Both the position numbers and the translations under genes were made by a program. Positions 1 to 9,105 of a DNA stretch of 64,000 bases are shown one piece after another. This DNA is from Candidatus Rhodobacter oscarellae. GTDB lineage: Bacteria > Pseudomonadota > Alphaproteobacteria > Rhodobacterales > Rhodobacteraceae. The notes beneath the pieces were generated by a model that was not told the origin of the DNA, ran no database searches, and saw only the letters and a list, made by a program, of their open reading frames with translations. How positions within the stretch are numbered: the stretch's first letter is position 1; each line of letters starts with the position of its first letter. The DNA is taken from contig NZ_LFTY01000002.1 of NCBI RefSeq assembly GCF_001078595.1, positions 393,378 through 457,377 on the forward strand, written 5' to 3'.

Positions 1-2
1 GT

Positions 3-866
3 GATCCGGGCTTTATGTTTCAGCTCGGCAGCGCGCTGAACCAGGGGCTGCATGGCGCGCCCGAGCCTGCGGCCGCGGCCGAGCAGTTCCGGGCCGCCGC
101 GGCGCTGGGCCATGACAACGCGATGGTCTCGCTGGGGCTGTTGCTCCAAGAGGGCAGCGGCGTTGCGCAGGATTTCACGCGGGCGCTAGAGCTTTACCAG
201 GGCCCCGCAGAGCGCGGCCACGCCCGGGCGCAAAACAACCTCGGCCTGCTCTATGTGCGCGGCGACGGGGTGGCCACAGATTACGACGCGGCTTTCGCTT
301 GGTTCCAAAAGGCCGCAGAACTGGGCCTGCCCGAGGGCATGAAGAATTTGGCCGTGATGTATGAGAACGGGTTTGGGACCGAAGTGGACGAGGATCGCGC
401 GGCAGAGCTGCTGCGCATGGCCGTTGCGGACACCGCGGCGCAGGAGCTGCAGCTTGTTTTCGACGCAAGGCTAAAGCCGATCTCGGCGGATAAGTTAGAG
501 CTTTATGTGGGCGGCGCCGAACTGGGCGATCCCTTGGCGAATTACTATCTGGGGCATTACCTGCTGAGCGCCGAGGCAGCGGATATCGGCGACTACCGCG
601 AAGCGGCGCGGGCGTTTAAGTTGGCGGCCCAAGCCGGGTTGCCCGCCGCTATGGCGAATTACGGGATGCTGCTATTTGGCGGGCGCGGCGTCTTGCAGGA
701 CTTTGAGACGGGCTATGCCTGGCTTACTCTGGCGGGGTCGCTGGGGGATGCGAGTATGATATCTCTGCGCGACAAATTCGCGCTTCAGATGCCGGTGTCG
801 CAGGTCAACGCGGCACAGGCTTTGGCCGAGCAACTGTGGGCTGAAGTTGTTGAGGGGCGCCCGTAG
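3..866 (+). CDS. Sel1-like repeat protein, 5' end outside window
   Basis: The frame is open from the first complete codon at base 3, and an ATG lies at base 15. Because the first visible residues already look like the middle of a Sel1 repeat, the true start is probably upstream. The protein is built of about six Sel1/TPR-type helical repeats with cores such as SLGLLLQEGSGVAQD, NLGLLYVRGDGVATD and NYGMLLFGGRGVLQD. Such solenoids are protein-interaction scaffolds, often periplasmic. Whether a signal peptide exists cannot be seen. It ends 116 bases before the next gene in the same direction, so it may belong to one transcription unit with the secreted protein and the permease fusion that follow. 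Confidence 0.85.
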   Translation, partial: DPGFMFQLGSALNQGLHGAPEPAAAAEQFRAAAALGHDNAMVSLGLLLQEGSGVAQDFTRALELYQGPAERGHARAQNNLGLLYVRGDGVATDYDAAFAWFQKAAELGLPEGMKNLAVMYENGFGTEVDEDRAAELLRMAVADTAAQELQLVFDARLKPISADKLELYVGGAELGDPLANYYLGHYLLSAEAADIGDYREAARAFKLAAQAGLPAAMANYGMLLFGGRGVLQDFETGYAWLTLAGSLGDASMISLRDKFALQMPVSQVNAAQALAEQLWAEVVEGRP

Positions 867-982
867 CGGCAAGCGGGACTTTCATTGAAATGCGCCCGCG
901 CCCGCCGTATTATCGCAACCGTGGGGCGTATGATTTGTTGCCCCCTGAGGCGCGTTTGAAATGTTTAGGAAGGTATCTGGCT

Positions 983-1408
983 ATGAAACAAGCATTACTT
1001 TCGATTTTCTCGGTGATCTTTGCGTCTGGCGCGGCGCTCGCGGCCGATGTGGAGCCGCGCCTGCAGGCCGGCGCGCTGTCCTTTAGCGGCGGGTTGGGCT
1101 TTACCAATGCGACGCTGACAATCCTCGGCCCCGACGATTTCGAGGCCGTCGAGACCGCCAGCCGTGGTCTGCCCGTGTTCCGCGTGCGCGGCGGGCGGAT
1201 GCGCGACGGGTTCTACCAATACACACTGAGCGCGGCGACGGATGAGAAGATCAAGATCAAAAAGCCAATTGATAACGGCCGCGGCGGCGATGCGCGGGAC
1301 TACACGTTGAAGCCCTTTCATATGAGCGGGATCTTTGAGGTATCGCGGGGCACGATCGTGCCATTGAAAGAGACCAAGTCCGGCGCTGATCTAGACGGGA
1401 CCGAGTAA
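983..1408 (+). CDS. Small secreted protein of unknown function
   Basis: I placed the start at the ATG at 983, preceded by AGGAAGGT at 967-974, rather than at an open ATG at 890. This gives 141 residues beginning with a clear signal peptide (MKQALLSIFSVIFASGAALA, cleavage after ALA). The mature part is small and probably beta-rich, without cysteines or a recognisable domain. It ends 32 bases before the permease/FG-GAP fusion, which suggests cotranscription and possibly a shared cell-envelope role. Function is unknown. Confidence 0.75.
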   Translation: MKQALLSIFSVIFASGAALAADVEPRLQAGALSFSGGLGFTNATLTILGPDDFEAVETASRGLPVFRVRGGRMRDGFYQYTLSAATDEKIKIKKPIDNGRGGDARDYTLKPFHMSGIFEVSRGTIVPLKETKSGADLDGTE

Positions 1409-1440
1409 AGCCCGCCACGCGCCACATCGCAGGAACTCTT

Positions 1441-4400
1441 ATGACAAGCCTCGTGGCACGCTTCACCGAGAGACGTCTGGCCCTGGCGGTGCTGCTGGTC
1501 GCTGTGCTGGCGGTGCTATTTTGGACCGGCTCGCGCTATCCGCAGCTGGACGAGAAGGCGATGATGTCGGGCGCGATCCAGCTGGAGGACCCGATCAGCT
1601 TTGATATCGTCTTCCCGGTCTCGCCCGAGATGCCCGTCTACGAGCGCATCGCCAAGTCCACGGTGAACTGGCTGGACACCAACAAGAAGGGCATGACCTT
1701 TGGCGTGCTGATCGCCGCGGCGTTCCTGACCCTGTTCGGCTATTTGCAAAAGCGGTCCTTCCGGGGCGGGTTCTCGAATTCGATGCTTGGCCTGGCCATG
1801 GGGGCGCCGCTGGGGGTCTGCGTGAACTGCGCCGCCCCGATTGCGCGCGGGCTTTACGCGGGGGGGCTGCGGGCCGAGACCGCGCTGAGCGCCATGATCG
1901 CCTCGCCCACGCTGAATGTGATCGTGCTGACGATGACCTTCAGCCTGCTGCCGTTCTACATGGGCGTGGCCAAGATCGCGCTGTCGCTGCTGGTGATCCT
2001 GGTGGCGGTACCGCTGATTGCGCGCCTTCTACCGCCCGAGCAGGTGCAGCGCGAACCGCAGGTCATCGCGCCGCAGGGCTGGGATCTGGGGGCGGATGAG
2101 AGCTGGTCCGAGGCGGGTTATGCCTTCATGCGCAGCTACGGCGCGAATCTGTGGTTCATCATCAAAACCACTGTGCCGCTGATGTTTCTGGCGGGGCTCT
2201 TGGGCGCGACGGCGGGGACTTTGCTGCCGCAGGACCTGATCCTTGGGCTGGGCTTCTCGCTGGGTGTGCTGCTGCTGATCGCGTTGGTGGGCACGTTCCT
2301 GCCGGTGCCCATCGCCTTTGACGTCGTGCTGGCGGGGGTGCTCTTGTCCAGCGGGCTCAGCCATGGCTACGTCTTCGCGCTCTTGTTCACGCTGGGGACA
2401 TTCAGCATCTACAGCTACCTGATCGTGGCCAGCACGATCTCGGCCCGCGCGGGCAACTTGCTGGCGGCGGCGGTGGTGGCCCTGGGCGTTCTGGGCGGGG
2501 TGGCGGCGCATAGCTACCACACTTGGCAGACGAACCGGGCCTTGGAGCTGCTTTTGGGGTTCGAACGACTGATCTTGCCCGCGGCCTACGCGCAGGAGGC
2601 GACCGTCGAGGCCCGCCCTTTTTCGCCGCGCTCGCCTGCGCATGACACGGTCTTTCGGCGCGTGGAGGCCAAGACGCGGGGCATCGACAAACCGCTAGAG
2701 TTCTCGATGAAGGACATGTGGCCGCCGTTCTGGGAGGGGCGGTCGCTTTCGACGGGCGATATCGACGGCGATGGCGACCTGGACGTGGTGATCGCCTCGA
2801 CAGAGCTGGGGCTATACATCTACCAGAATGACGGCGCGGGGCTGTTTTCGCAGACCGGCGCGGATCTGGCGGGGTTCGGGGGCAAGGACATCTTCAACGC
2901 CGCTTTGGTGGATATCGACAATGACGGCTGGCTGGATCTGTTCCTAGCGAGCTATCTGGAGGGAAACTTCTGGGTGCGCAACTTGGAAGGCGTGTTCGAT
3001 TTCGCCGCGGCGCAGCCCGTGCGCAACCGCGAAGATGCGATGCTATCCCTGGCGCTGAGTTTTGCCGATTTCGACCGTGATGGCGACCTGGACGCGGGGC
3101 TGGGCAACTGGGCCGCGGGCTGGTACCGGCGCATCCCCGGCGAAGAGAGCCGCAACCGCGTGGTGCTGAACGACGGCGCGGGCTATGGTGACGGGTTTGT
3201 CGAGTTGCCCGGGCTGCCGGGCGAGACGCTCTCGATGCTGTTTTCCGATATCGACCAAGATGGCGCGGCGGATCTGCTGGTGGGCAATGATTTTGAGCTG
3301 CCCGATTACGTCTATCGCGGCGACGGGGCCGGAGGCCTAGTGCCGATCACGCGGTCAGATGCGCAAATTCCCTACACGACCAACACGACCATGGCGATCA
3401 AGACCGCGGATCTGCACAATGTAGGAAAAGTACAGCTGTATTTTGCGCAAATTGCGGGGCGCTCCTCGGGCGTCTCGGATCGCCTGAAGATGCAGGACTT
3501 GCACAAATACTGCAACGCGGTGGAGGATCCATCGGACAAAGCTCTTTGCCAGCGCAACATGGCGATTAAAGACTGGTACAAATCTGGCAATCGGTTTGAT
3601 CCAACCTATGCCGCGCGCTGCCAGGCTCTGGAGGGGGAATTGCAGGCAGAGTGCAAGGCGATGCTGGTCAAGGACCTCGCCATCCAAAAGCAAGATCCCT
3701 CGCTTTGCGGGCTGATCCCGGCGGGGCAGACCCAGCCCCGCGCCTATTGCGACATCCATTTCAAGCCCTTCGAGGCGCCGTTGATGTCGGTTTTCAATAC
3801 AACGCTCGAGCAGATCCGCCAGTCGAACGTCCTGCTGACGCCGCAGGGCGCGGGCTATGCCGACACCGCCCCGGCAGAGGGGCTGGAGGTCGGCGGCTGG
3901 TCCTGGGACACCAAGGTGGCGGATTTCGACAATGACGGGCTGCAGGACGTCTATATCGTGAACGGCACCTGGGTGCCGAACGAGGTCTCGCCCTCGAACC
4001 TTTTCTTTCACAACCAGGGCGGGCGATTCACCGAAGTCTCCGGCCCCTTCGGGCTCGAGGACTACTTGATGACCGCCGCCGCCGTGGCGTTTGATATGGA
4101 CCATGACGGCGACCTGGACGTGCTGACGCACCCGGTGAACGGGCCGCTGGTGCTGTTCGAGAACGCCAGCCAGGACGGCAACGCGGTGCAGATCGCGCTG
4201 CGCGATACCAAAGGGAACAGTCACGGGATCGGCGCGCGTCTGATCGCGGAACTGCCGGGCGGCACGAAGCTCTACCGCGAGATCCAATCCGGCGGCGGTT
4301 TCATGTCCTTTGATGCGCCGGTCGCGCATTTTGGGCTGGGCGCGGCGCCGGAGATCGCCAAGCTGACGGTGCATTGGGCGAATGGCGGCACAACCGCTCT

Positions 4401-4443
4401 GTCCAATCTCGCCGCGGGCGCGACCTATGTGATCACGCGCTAA
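1441..4443 (+). CDS. Permease fused to FG-GAP/VCBS repeats and ASPIC-UnbV domain
   Basis: A 1000-residue protein with AGGAAC just before the ATG. Residues about 10-370 are an integral-membrane permease resembling the ArsP/DUF318 group, with the segment GAPLGVCVNCAAPIARGLYA between helices carrying two cysteines. From about residue 430 there are at least six calcium-binding FG-GAP-like motifs (DGDGDLDVV, DIDNDGWLDLF, FDRDGDLDAG, DIDQDGAADLL, DFDNDGLQDVY, DMDHDGDLDVL). The end (about 915-1000) matches the ASPIC/UnbV domain of CRTAC1-type proteins (HGIGARL, HFGLG). An insert of about 90 residues near 680-770 carries seven cysteines. The repeat part would sit in the periplasm. The domain assignments are good; transport substrate and ligand are unknown. 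Confidence 0.82.
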   Translation: MTSLVARFTERRLALAVLLVAVLAVLFWTGSRYPQLDEKAMMSGAIQLEDPISFDIVFPVSPEMPVYERIAKSTVNWLDTNKKGMTFGVLIAAAFLTLFGYLQKRSFRGGFSNSMLGLAMGAPLGVCVNCAAPIARGLYAGGLRAETALSAMIASPTLNVIVLTMTFSLLPFYMGVAKIALSLLVILVAVPLIARLLPPEQVQREPQVIAPQGWDLGADESWSEAGYAFMRSYGANLWFIIKTTVPLMFLAGLLGATAGTLLPQDLILGLGFSLGVLLLIALVGTFLPVPIAFDVVLAGVLLSSGLSHGYVFALLFTLGTFSIYSYLIVASTISARAGNLLAAAVVALGVLGGVAAHSYHTWQTNRALELLLGFERLILPAAYAQEATVEARPFSPRSPAHDTVFRRVEAKTRGIDKPLEFSMKDMWPPFWEGRSLSTGDIDGDGDLDVVIASTELGLYIYQNDGAGLFSQTGADLAGFGGKDIFNAALVDIDNDGWLDLFLASYLEGNFWVRNLEGVFDFAAAQPVRNREDAMLSLALSFADFDRDGDLDAGLGNWAAGWYRRIPGEESRNRVVLNDGAGYGDGFVELPGLPGETLSMLFSDIDQDGAADLLVGNDFELPDYVYRGDGAGGLVPITRSDAQIPYTTNTTMAIKTADLHNVGKVQLYFAQIAGRSSGVSDRLKMQDLHKYCNAVEDPSDKALCQRNMAIKDWYKSGNRFDPTYAARCQALEGELQAECKAMLVKDLAIQKQDPSLCGLIPAGQTQPRAYCDIHFKPFEAPLMSVFNTTLEQIRQSNVLLTPQGAGYADTAPAEGLEVGGWSWDTKVADFDNDGLQDVYIVNGTWVPNEVSPSNLFFHNQGGRFTEVSGPFGLEDYLMTAAAVAFDMDHDGDLDVLTHPVNGPLVLFENASQDGNAVQIALRDTKGNSHGIGARLIAELPGGTKLYREIQSGGGFMSFDAPVAHFGLGAAPEIAKLTVHWANGGTTALSNLAAGATYVITR

Positions 4444-4527
4444 TAGGCTTCCTCTCATCTTAAATACCCATATCCAGACCGCGGCAGCGCGCCACGCCGA
4501 TGGGACGCGTCGCCTGGACCCCAACTT

Positions 4528-4551
4528 AAGAAAGAGCGCGCGGAAGCGCAC
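4528..4551 (-). terminator. Rho-independent terminator of truA
   Basis: Read on the minus strand just after the truA stop: a 6-bp stem (GTGCGC/GCGCGC, one G-U pair) with loop TTCC, followed directly by TCTTTCTT. Short but well placed. Confidence 0.6.
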
Positions 4552-4558
4552 ATTTGGA

Positions 4559-5323
4559 TTACGCGCCGCTAAGGAAGGGATCCTCGGGATAGCTGACCCC
4601 GGCCAGATACAGCCCATCGGGCGGCGCAACGGGTCCGCAGGCGGCGCGGTTTCGCGCCTCAAGCGCGTCGCGCACCTGCTCTGGCGCCCAGGCCCCCGCG
4701 CCAACGCGCTCGAGCGTGCCGACAAAGCTGCGCACCTGGTTGTGCAAAAACGAGCGGGCGCGCACGTGGAACCGGATTTCCGAGCCGGACCGCTCCACGC
4801 GCAGCGCGTCCAGCGTCTTCACCGGGCTTTTGGCCTGGCATTCCGACGCCCGAAAGGTGGTGAAATCATGCTGGCCCAGCAGGAAATCCGCCCCCGCCTG
4901 CATGGCGGCAACGTCCATTTCTTTCGAGACGCGCCAGGCCAGCCCTGCCTCGAAGGTCAGCGGCGCGCGGCGGCAGATCATCCGGTAGAGATAGCGCCGC
5001 TCGACCGCCGAGAACCGCGCATGCCATTCCGGGTCCACCTCGGCGCAGTCCACAACGGCCACGGGCAGCGGCTTTAGGTGGTAGTTTAGCGCCTCGGACA
5101 GACGGAACGGCTCCCAATCGCGGGCCATGTCGCAATGGGCCACTTGGCCCAGCGCGTGCACCCCGCTGTCGGTGCGCCCCGCGGCGGCGATCGAGGGCAC
5201 ATCCGGCTCAAGCCTGGCCAGTGCGGCCTCAATCGCGCCTTGGGCCGATGGATGCTCGGCCTGGCGCTGCCACCCGGCGAAGGGGGCGCCATTATACTCG
5301 ATCTTCAAGGCGTAACGCGGCAT
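4559..5323 (-). CDS. truA: tRNA pseudouridine(38-40) synthase TruA
   Basis: A 254-residue protein of typical TruA length. It isomerises uridines 38-40 in the anticodon arm of many tRNAs. The N-terminus ([18 protein letters not shown]) and the catalytic-aspartate motif [12 protein letters not shown] are both present, and the C-terminal [15 protein letters not shown] segment is characteristic. It is transcribed away from ycjX, whose start lies 69 bases upstream on the other strand, so the interval 5324-5391 must hold two divergent promoters. Confidence 0.97.
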   Translation of the reverse strand: MPRYALKIEYNGAPFAGWQRQAEHPSAQGAIEAALARLEPDVPSIAAAGRTDSGVHALGQVAHCDMARDWEPFRLSEALNYHLKPLPVAVVDCAEVDPEWHARFSAVERRYLYRMICRRAPLTFEAGLAWRVSKEMDVAAMQAGADFLLGQHDFTTFRASECQAKSPVKTLDALRVERSGSEIRFHVRARSFLHNQVRSFVGTLERVGAGAWAPEQVRDALEARNRAACGPVAPPDGLYLAGVSYPEDPFLSGA

Positions 5324-5391
5324 GGCGGCGGGTTATCCGCTCTGGCGCGCCGCGTCCAGCACCCCTATCTAGGACGCAGGAGGGCGACAGC

Positions 5392-6804
5392 GTGATCCTT
5401 GGCGACATAGCAGACGGGCTGACCCGCGGGGTCGAGCGGACCTCGGACGCGATCAGCGGCGCGCTGTTCGAGCCCACGGTCCGTCTGGGCGTCACCGGGC
5501 TGAGCCGCGCGGGAAAGACGGTGTTCATCACCTCGCTGGTGGCCAACCTGCTGGACCGCGCCCGGATGCCCGGGCTGGCCGCCGCGCAGCAAGGGCGCAT
5601 CCAGGCGGCCTATCTTCAGCCGCAGCCCGACGACACCGTGCCGCGCTTTGACTATGAGACGCATCTGGCCGCGCTCACCGCGCCCGAGCCGCACTGGCCC
5701 GCCTCCACCCGCGCCGTGAGCCAGCTGCGCCTCAGCCTGCGGGTCAAGCCCGACGGGCTTCTGGCGGGCCTGCAAAACCCGCGCACGATCCACCTCGATA
5801 TCGTGGACTATCCCGGCGAGTGGCTGCTTGACCTAGAGCTTCTGGACCTCAGCTATGCCGAGTGGTCGCGGCAGGTTCTGGAAAGGATCGCCGAGCGCAG
5901 CTCGGCCGCCGCTTTTATTGAGGCTGCCGGGGCCACCGACCCTGCCACGCCTTTTGACGAGGGCACGGCACGAGCGCTTGCCGCGTCCTTCACCGCCTAT
6001 CTAAATGCGGCGCGCGTGGCGGGCTATTCCGACTGCACCCCTGGGCGCTTCCTGCTGCCGGGCGAGATGGAGGGCTCGCCTGCGCTGACCTTTGCGCCAC
6101 TGCCGCAACCTGATAGGGCGCCGCGCCGCAGCCTCTGGCGCGAGATGGAGCGGCGCTACAACGCCTATGTGCGCGGCGTGGTGAAGCCCTTCTTCCGGGA
6201 CCATTTCGCGCGGATCGACCGTCAGGTGGTGCTGGTGGACGCGCTGGGCGCGATCCACCACGGGCCCCGCGCCACCGAAGACCTGCGCCGCGCGATGGCG
6301 GATATCCTGGCCGCCTTCCGGCCCGGCCGGAACGGCTTTCTAAGCCAGCTCTTCCTGGGCAAGCGGGTAGAGCGCATCCTCTTCGCCGCCACCAAGGCCG
6401 ATCATCTGCATCAGGCGCAGCACGGGCAACTGGCGGCCATCATGGAGGCGCTGTTGAAAGACGCAAAGACCCGTGCGGACTTCGCCGGGGCAAAGACCGC
6501 GGCCATGGCCATCGCCAGCCTGCGCGCAACCGTGCAGGAGCGCCGCGATCACCAAGGCAAGCAACTGGATCTGGTGCGCGGGCGCCTGGCCGACGGGCGG
6601 CAAGCGGCGTTCCATCCCGGTGACCTGCCGCAGGACCCCGCGCGTATCCTGTCCCCGGCGCGCGAGGGGGCCGAGAGGTGGCTGGATGCGGATTACCAAG
6701 CCATGAGTTTCGCGCCTGCGTCGCTCTCGCTCAAGCCCGGCGAGGGCCCGCCCCATATTCGCCTGGACCAGGCGATTCAATTCTTGATCGGGGACAAGCT
6801 ATGA
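5392..6804 (+). CDS. ycjX: YcjX-family P-loop protein
   Basis: I chose the GTG at 5392 because AGGAGGG lies at 5378-5384 with ideal spacing; the reading frame is open further upstream, over the truA start, but has no such signal. The 470-residue product matches the YcjX/DUF463 family of predicted nucleotide-binding proteins. A P-loop GLSRAGKT lies near residue 38, followed by DIVDYPGEWLLDL, a Walker-B-like segment typical of the family. The family sits next to ycjF in many proteobacteria and is linked to envelope stress; its exact role is not settled. Here it heads an operon with a GNAT protein and the YcjF homologue. Confidence 0.9.
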   Translation: MILGDIADGLTRGVERTSDAISGALFEPTVRLGVTGLSRAGKTVFITSLVANLLDRARMPGLAAAQQGRIQAAYLQPQPDDTVPRFDYETHLAALTAPEPHWPASTRAVSQLRLSLRVKPDGLLAGLQNPRTIHLDIVDYPGEWLLDLELLDLSYAEWSRQVLERIAERSSAAAFIEAAGATDPATPFDEGTARALAASFTAYLNAARVAGYSDCTPGRFLLPGEMEGSPALTFAPLPQPDRAPRRSLWREMERRYNAYVRGVVKPFFRDHFARIDRQVVLVDALGAIHHGPRATEDLRRAMADILAAFRPGRNGFLSQLFLGKRVERILFAATKADHLHQAQHGQLAAIMEALLKDAKTRADFAGAKTAAMAIASLRATVQERRDHQGKQLDLVRGRLADGRQAAFHPGDLPQDPARILSPAREGAERWLDADYQAMSFAPASLSLKPGEGPPHIRLDQAIQFLIGDKL

Positions 6805-6814
6805 GGACTGGGCG

Positions 6815-7252
6815 ATGAGGATCGCGGCGGCGCAGCCCCGCCACGCGCCGCGGCTGGCGCGCATACTCGGGGAGTGGATCCGCGAGACCGAATGGATGCC
6901 CAACCTACATACACCCAAGGAGGATCTGGGTTTCCTGCGCCATCTCATCGAGATCTGTGACGTCCAAGTATTGCAGGACTGGCGCGGGGTGCACGGGTTT
7001 TTGGCGCGGCAGGGGCGTGTGGTCCACGCGCTTTATCTTGCCTCGACGGCACAGCGGCAGGGATATGGAAAGGCACTCTTGGATCACGCCAAGGCGCAGG
7101 TGCCGGAATTAGAGCTCTGGACCTTCCAAGCCAACACCGGCGCGCGGGCTTTCTACGCCCGGGAGGGCTTCCGCGAGGTCGAGCTGACCGCCGGCGCGCG
7201 CAATGACGAGAAGCTGCCGGATGTCCGGCTGATATGGGAGCGGTCGGGATGA
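6815..7252 (+). CDS. GNAT-family N-acetyltransferase
   Basis: A 145-residue GNAT protein. The acetyl-CoA-binding motif A is visible as LYLASTAQRQGYGKALLDHAK, and the later FQANTGARAFYAREGFREVE is the conserved C-terminal half of the fold. The substrate cannot be told from sequence. It lies 10 bases after ycjX, and its stop overlaps the next start (ATGA), so it is tightly cotranscribed with the YcjX/YcjF pair. An acetyltransferase between ycjX and ycjF is not the enterobacterial arrangement. Confidence 0.88.
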   Translation: MRIAAAQPRHAPRLARILGEWIRETEWMPNLHTPKEDLGFLRHLIEICDVQVLQDWRGVHGFLARQGRVVHALYLASTAQRQGYGKALLDHAKAQVPELELWTFQANTGARAFYAREGFREVELTAGARNDEKLPDVRLIWERSG

Positions 7253-8247
7253 GCGACAGCAAAGCGGCAGGACCTGTGCTGATCGAGCTGGACGCGGCGC
7301 CAGAGGTCTCTCCGGCTCAGGCGCCTTTGGTCGAGGCCGCGCCGCGGCCCGCCGCTGCCATGGAACGCGCAGTGCAGGTGGCGGCGCGACCCGGCTCTCG
7401 GCTTGGGCGCTGGTTCTGGGCTTTGCTTCTGGCGTTGGTGGGGTTTGTGGCCTCGGTGGCTTTGTGGGATTTCGTCGCGGGGCTCTTGGCGCGCAACGCT
7501 CTCTTGGGAGGGGCGGCGACCATCCTGGTCGCGATCCTTGCGCTTGTGACCTGCGCGCTTGCGGTGCGGGAGGCCGCGGGCTTTGCCCGTCTGCGCCGGA
7601 TCGACGGGTTGCGCCAGGCCGCAGCGGCGGCGTCTGACGTTGACGCCGCGCGCGCTGTGGCGGCGCGCGTGGCCCGTTTCTATCGCGGGCGGGCCGAGAT
7701 GGACTGGGCGCTGGCGCGCTTCGCCGAGCGGCAGGGCGATGTGTTCGACACGGGCGGCCATCTGGCGCTGGCCGAGCAGGTGCTGCTGGCACCGCTGGAT
7801 CAAGCCGCCACCCGCGAGATCGAGGCCGCCGCCCGCCAGGTTGCCACCGTGACCGCCGTGGTGCCCCTGGCCTTCGCCGATGTGGCCGCCGCACTTTTTG
7901 CCAACCTGCGCATGATCCGGCGCATCGCCGAGATCTATGGCGGCCGCAGCGGGGCCTTGGGCAATTGGCGGCTGACTCGCGCGGTGATGGCGCATCTGGT
8001 GGCTACGGGCGCGGTGGCGGTGGGCGACGACCTGATCGGCTCGGTCGCCGGCGGTGGCCTTCTGGGCAAGCTCTCGCGCCGCTTCGGTGAGGGCGTGGTG
8101 AACGGGGCCCTGACCGCACGCGTCGGCGTGGCGGCGATGGAGGTCTGCCGTCCGCTGCCCTTCGAGGCGCAGGCGCCGCCGCGGGTGACTGGGTTGGTAC
8201 GGCGCGCTCTGACGGGGCTTTTCTCGGCGGCAAAGGATCCCGAATAA
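7249..8247 (+). CDS. YcjF/TIGR01620-family membrane protein
   Basis: The ATG at 7249 overlaps the stop of the GNAT gene (ATGA), which I prefer to an ATG five codons earlier. The 332-residue protein has a variable proline/alanine-rich N-terminus, two transmembrane helices (about residues 50-105) and a conserved C-terminal half with the DUF697-like segment VPLAFADVAAALFANLRMI. The family is the usual partner of YcjX. A role at the inner membrane in envelope stress is inferred from the family; no enzymatic activity is evident. Confidence 0.85.
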   Translation: MSDSKAAGPVLIELDAAPEVSPAQAPLVEAAPRPAAAMERAVQVAARPGSRLGRWFWALLLALVGFVASVALWDFVAGLLARNALLGGAATILVAILALVTCALAVREAAGFARLRRIDGLRQAAAAASDVDAARAVAARVARFYRGRAEMDWALARFAERQGDVFDTGGHLALAEQVLLAPLDQAATREIEAAARQVATVTAVVPLAFADVAAALFANLRMIRRIAEIYGGRSGALGNWRLTRAVMAHLVATGAVAVGDDLIGSVAGGGLLGKLSRRFGEGVVNGALTARVGVAAMEVCRPLPFEAQAPPRVTGLVRRALTGLFSAAKDPE

Positions 8248-8341
8248 GCCGCGGCGGGTCCGGGGCAGAAATGGTCGGGTTTCCGCCGAGGTGGGAGCTG
8301 CGCTGTTGCCATCGCGACCGGCGCGGGCGATCAGGGGTGCC

Positions 8342-8905
8342 ATGCGAAACCTCATCATCCTCTTTGCTCTTGGCATCGCGGCCTGTGGTGCGCGGACCGA
8401 GCCGGTCGAGGTTTCTCAGGCGCCGCCCATGCGCTGGGACTTCCGCGCCGAGGGCCCTGCCTGGACCGCGGCCACTTTGGAGGCCCTGGCGGGGCATGGC
8501 GCGGCGTTGCCCGCTTTGGTGCCGAGTGACATCGCCGAGTGGTGCCCTGGCTACGAGGGCGCCTCTGTCGAGGCGCGGCAGGCGTTCTGGGCGGGGCTCT
8601 TCTCGGCGCTGGCCAAGCATGAGAGCACGTGGAATCCTGCCGCGGTTGGCGGTGGCGGGCGCTGGTTCGGGCTGGTGCAGATCGCGCCGGCGACGGCGCG
8701 GTTCCATGGCTGCGCGGTGACCAGCGGGCAAGCCCTGCTGGACGGTGAGGCGAACCTGCGCTGCGCGGTGCGCATCGCCGCGCGGCAGGTGCCCAAGCGC
8801 GGCTCGGTGACGCGCGGGATGCGCGACTGGGGGCCGTTCCATTCCGCGAGCAAGCGCGCCGAGATGTCCGCCTGGACCCGCGCGCAGCCCTACTGCGCGC
8901 GGTAG
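8342..8905 (+). CDS. Lytic transglycosylase-like lipoprotein
   Basis: The start at 8342 gives a lipoprotein signal peptide (MRNLIILFALGIAAC, lipobox GIAAC), so the mature 170-residue protein should be membrane-anchored in the periplasm. The catalytic region shows ALAKHESTWNP with the expected glutamate, then FGLVQIAPATARFHGC, matching the SLT domain of peptidoglycan lytic transglycosylases. The C-terminal part RDWGPFHSASKRAEMSAW is seen in related alphaproteobacterial proteins. It would cleave the MurNAc-GlcNAc bond of peptidoglycan. Four to five cysteines in the domain could form disulfides. Confidence 0.83.
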   Translation: MRNLIILFALGIAACGARTEPVEVSQAPPMRWDFRAEGPAWTAATLEALAGHGAALPALVPSDIAEWCPGYEGASVEARQAFWAGLFSALAKHESTWNPAAVGGGGRWFGLVQIAPATARFHGCAVTSGQALLDGEANLRCAVRIAARQVPKRGSVTRGMRDWGPFHSASKRAEMSAWTRAQPYCAR

Positions 8906-9105
8906 CTGTTGCCAAAAGGAGCGCCTTCGGCGCGCAGGTTTGACGAACGTCCTCGCGGACAAGCCGCTGCGGGCGCTCGGGGCAAGGGGCGCGGCGACGC
9001 CAGAACAGGTATGGGGCGCTTTGGCGCAGGCGGATCTTCGGTGAATGTTAACCGAATCGGTGGAACAATCGAAACTGGGCGGGCGCGGGAGTGCTGCATG
9101 GCGTG

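Noticed and set aside
3355-4725. A 456-codon open frame antisense to the permease/FG-GAP gene and truA
   Set aside because: It crosses the boundary of two well-supported genes and has Arg/His/Gln-rich antisense composition.
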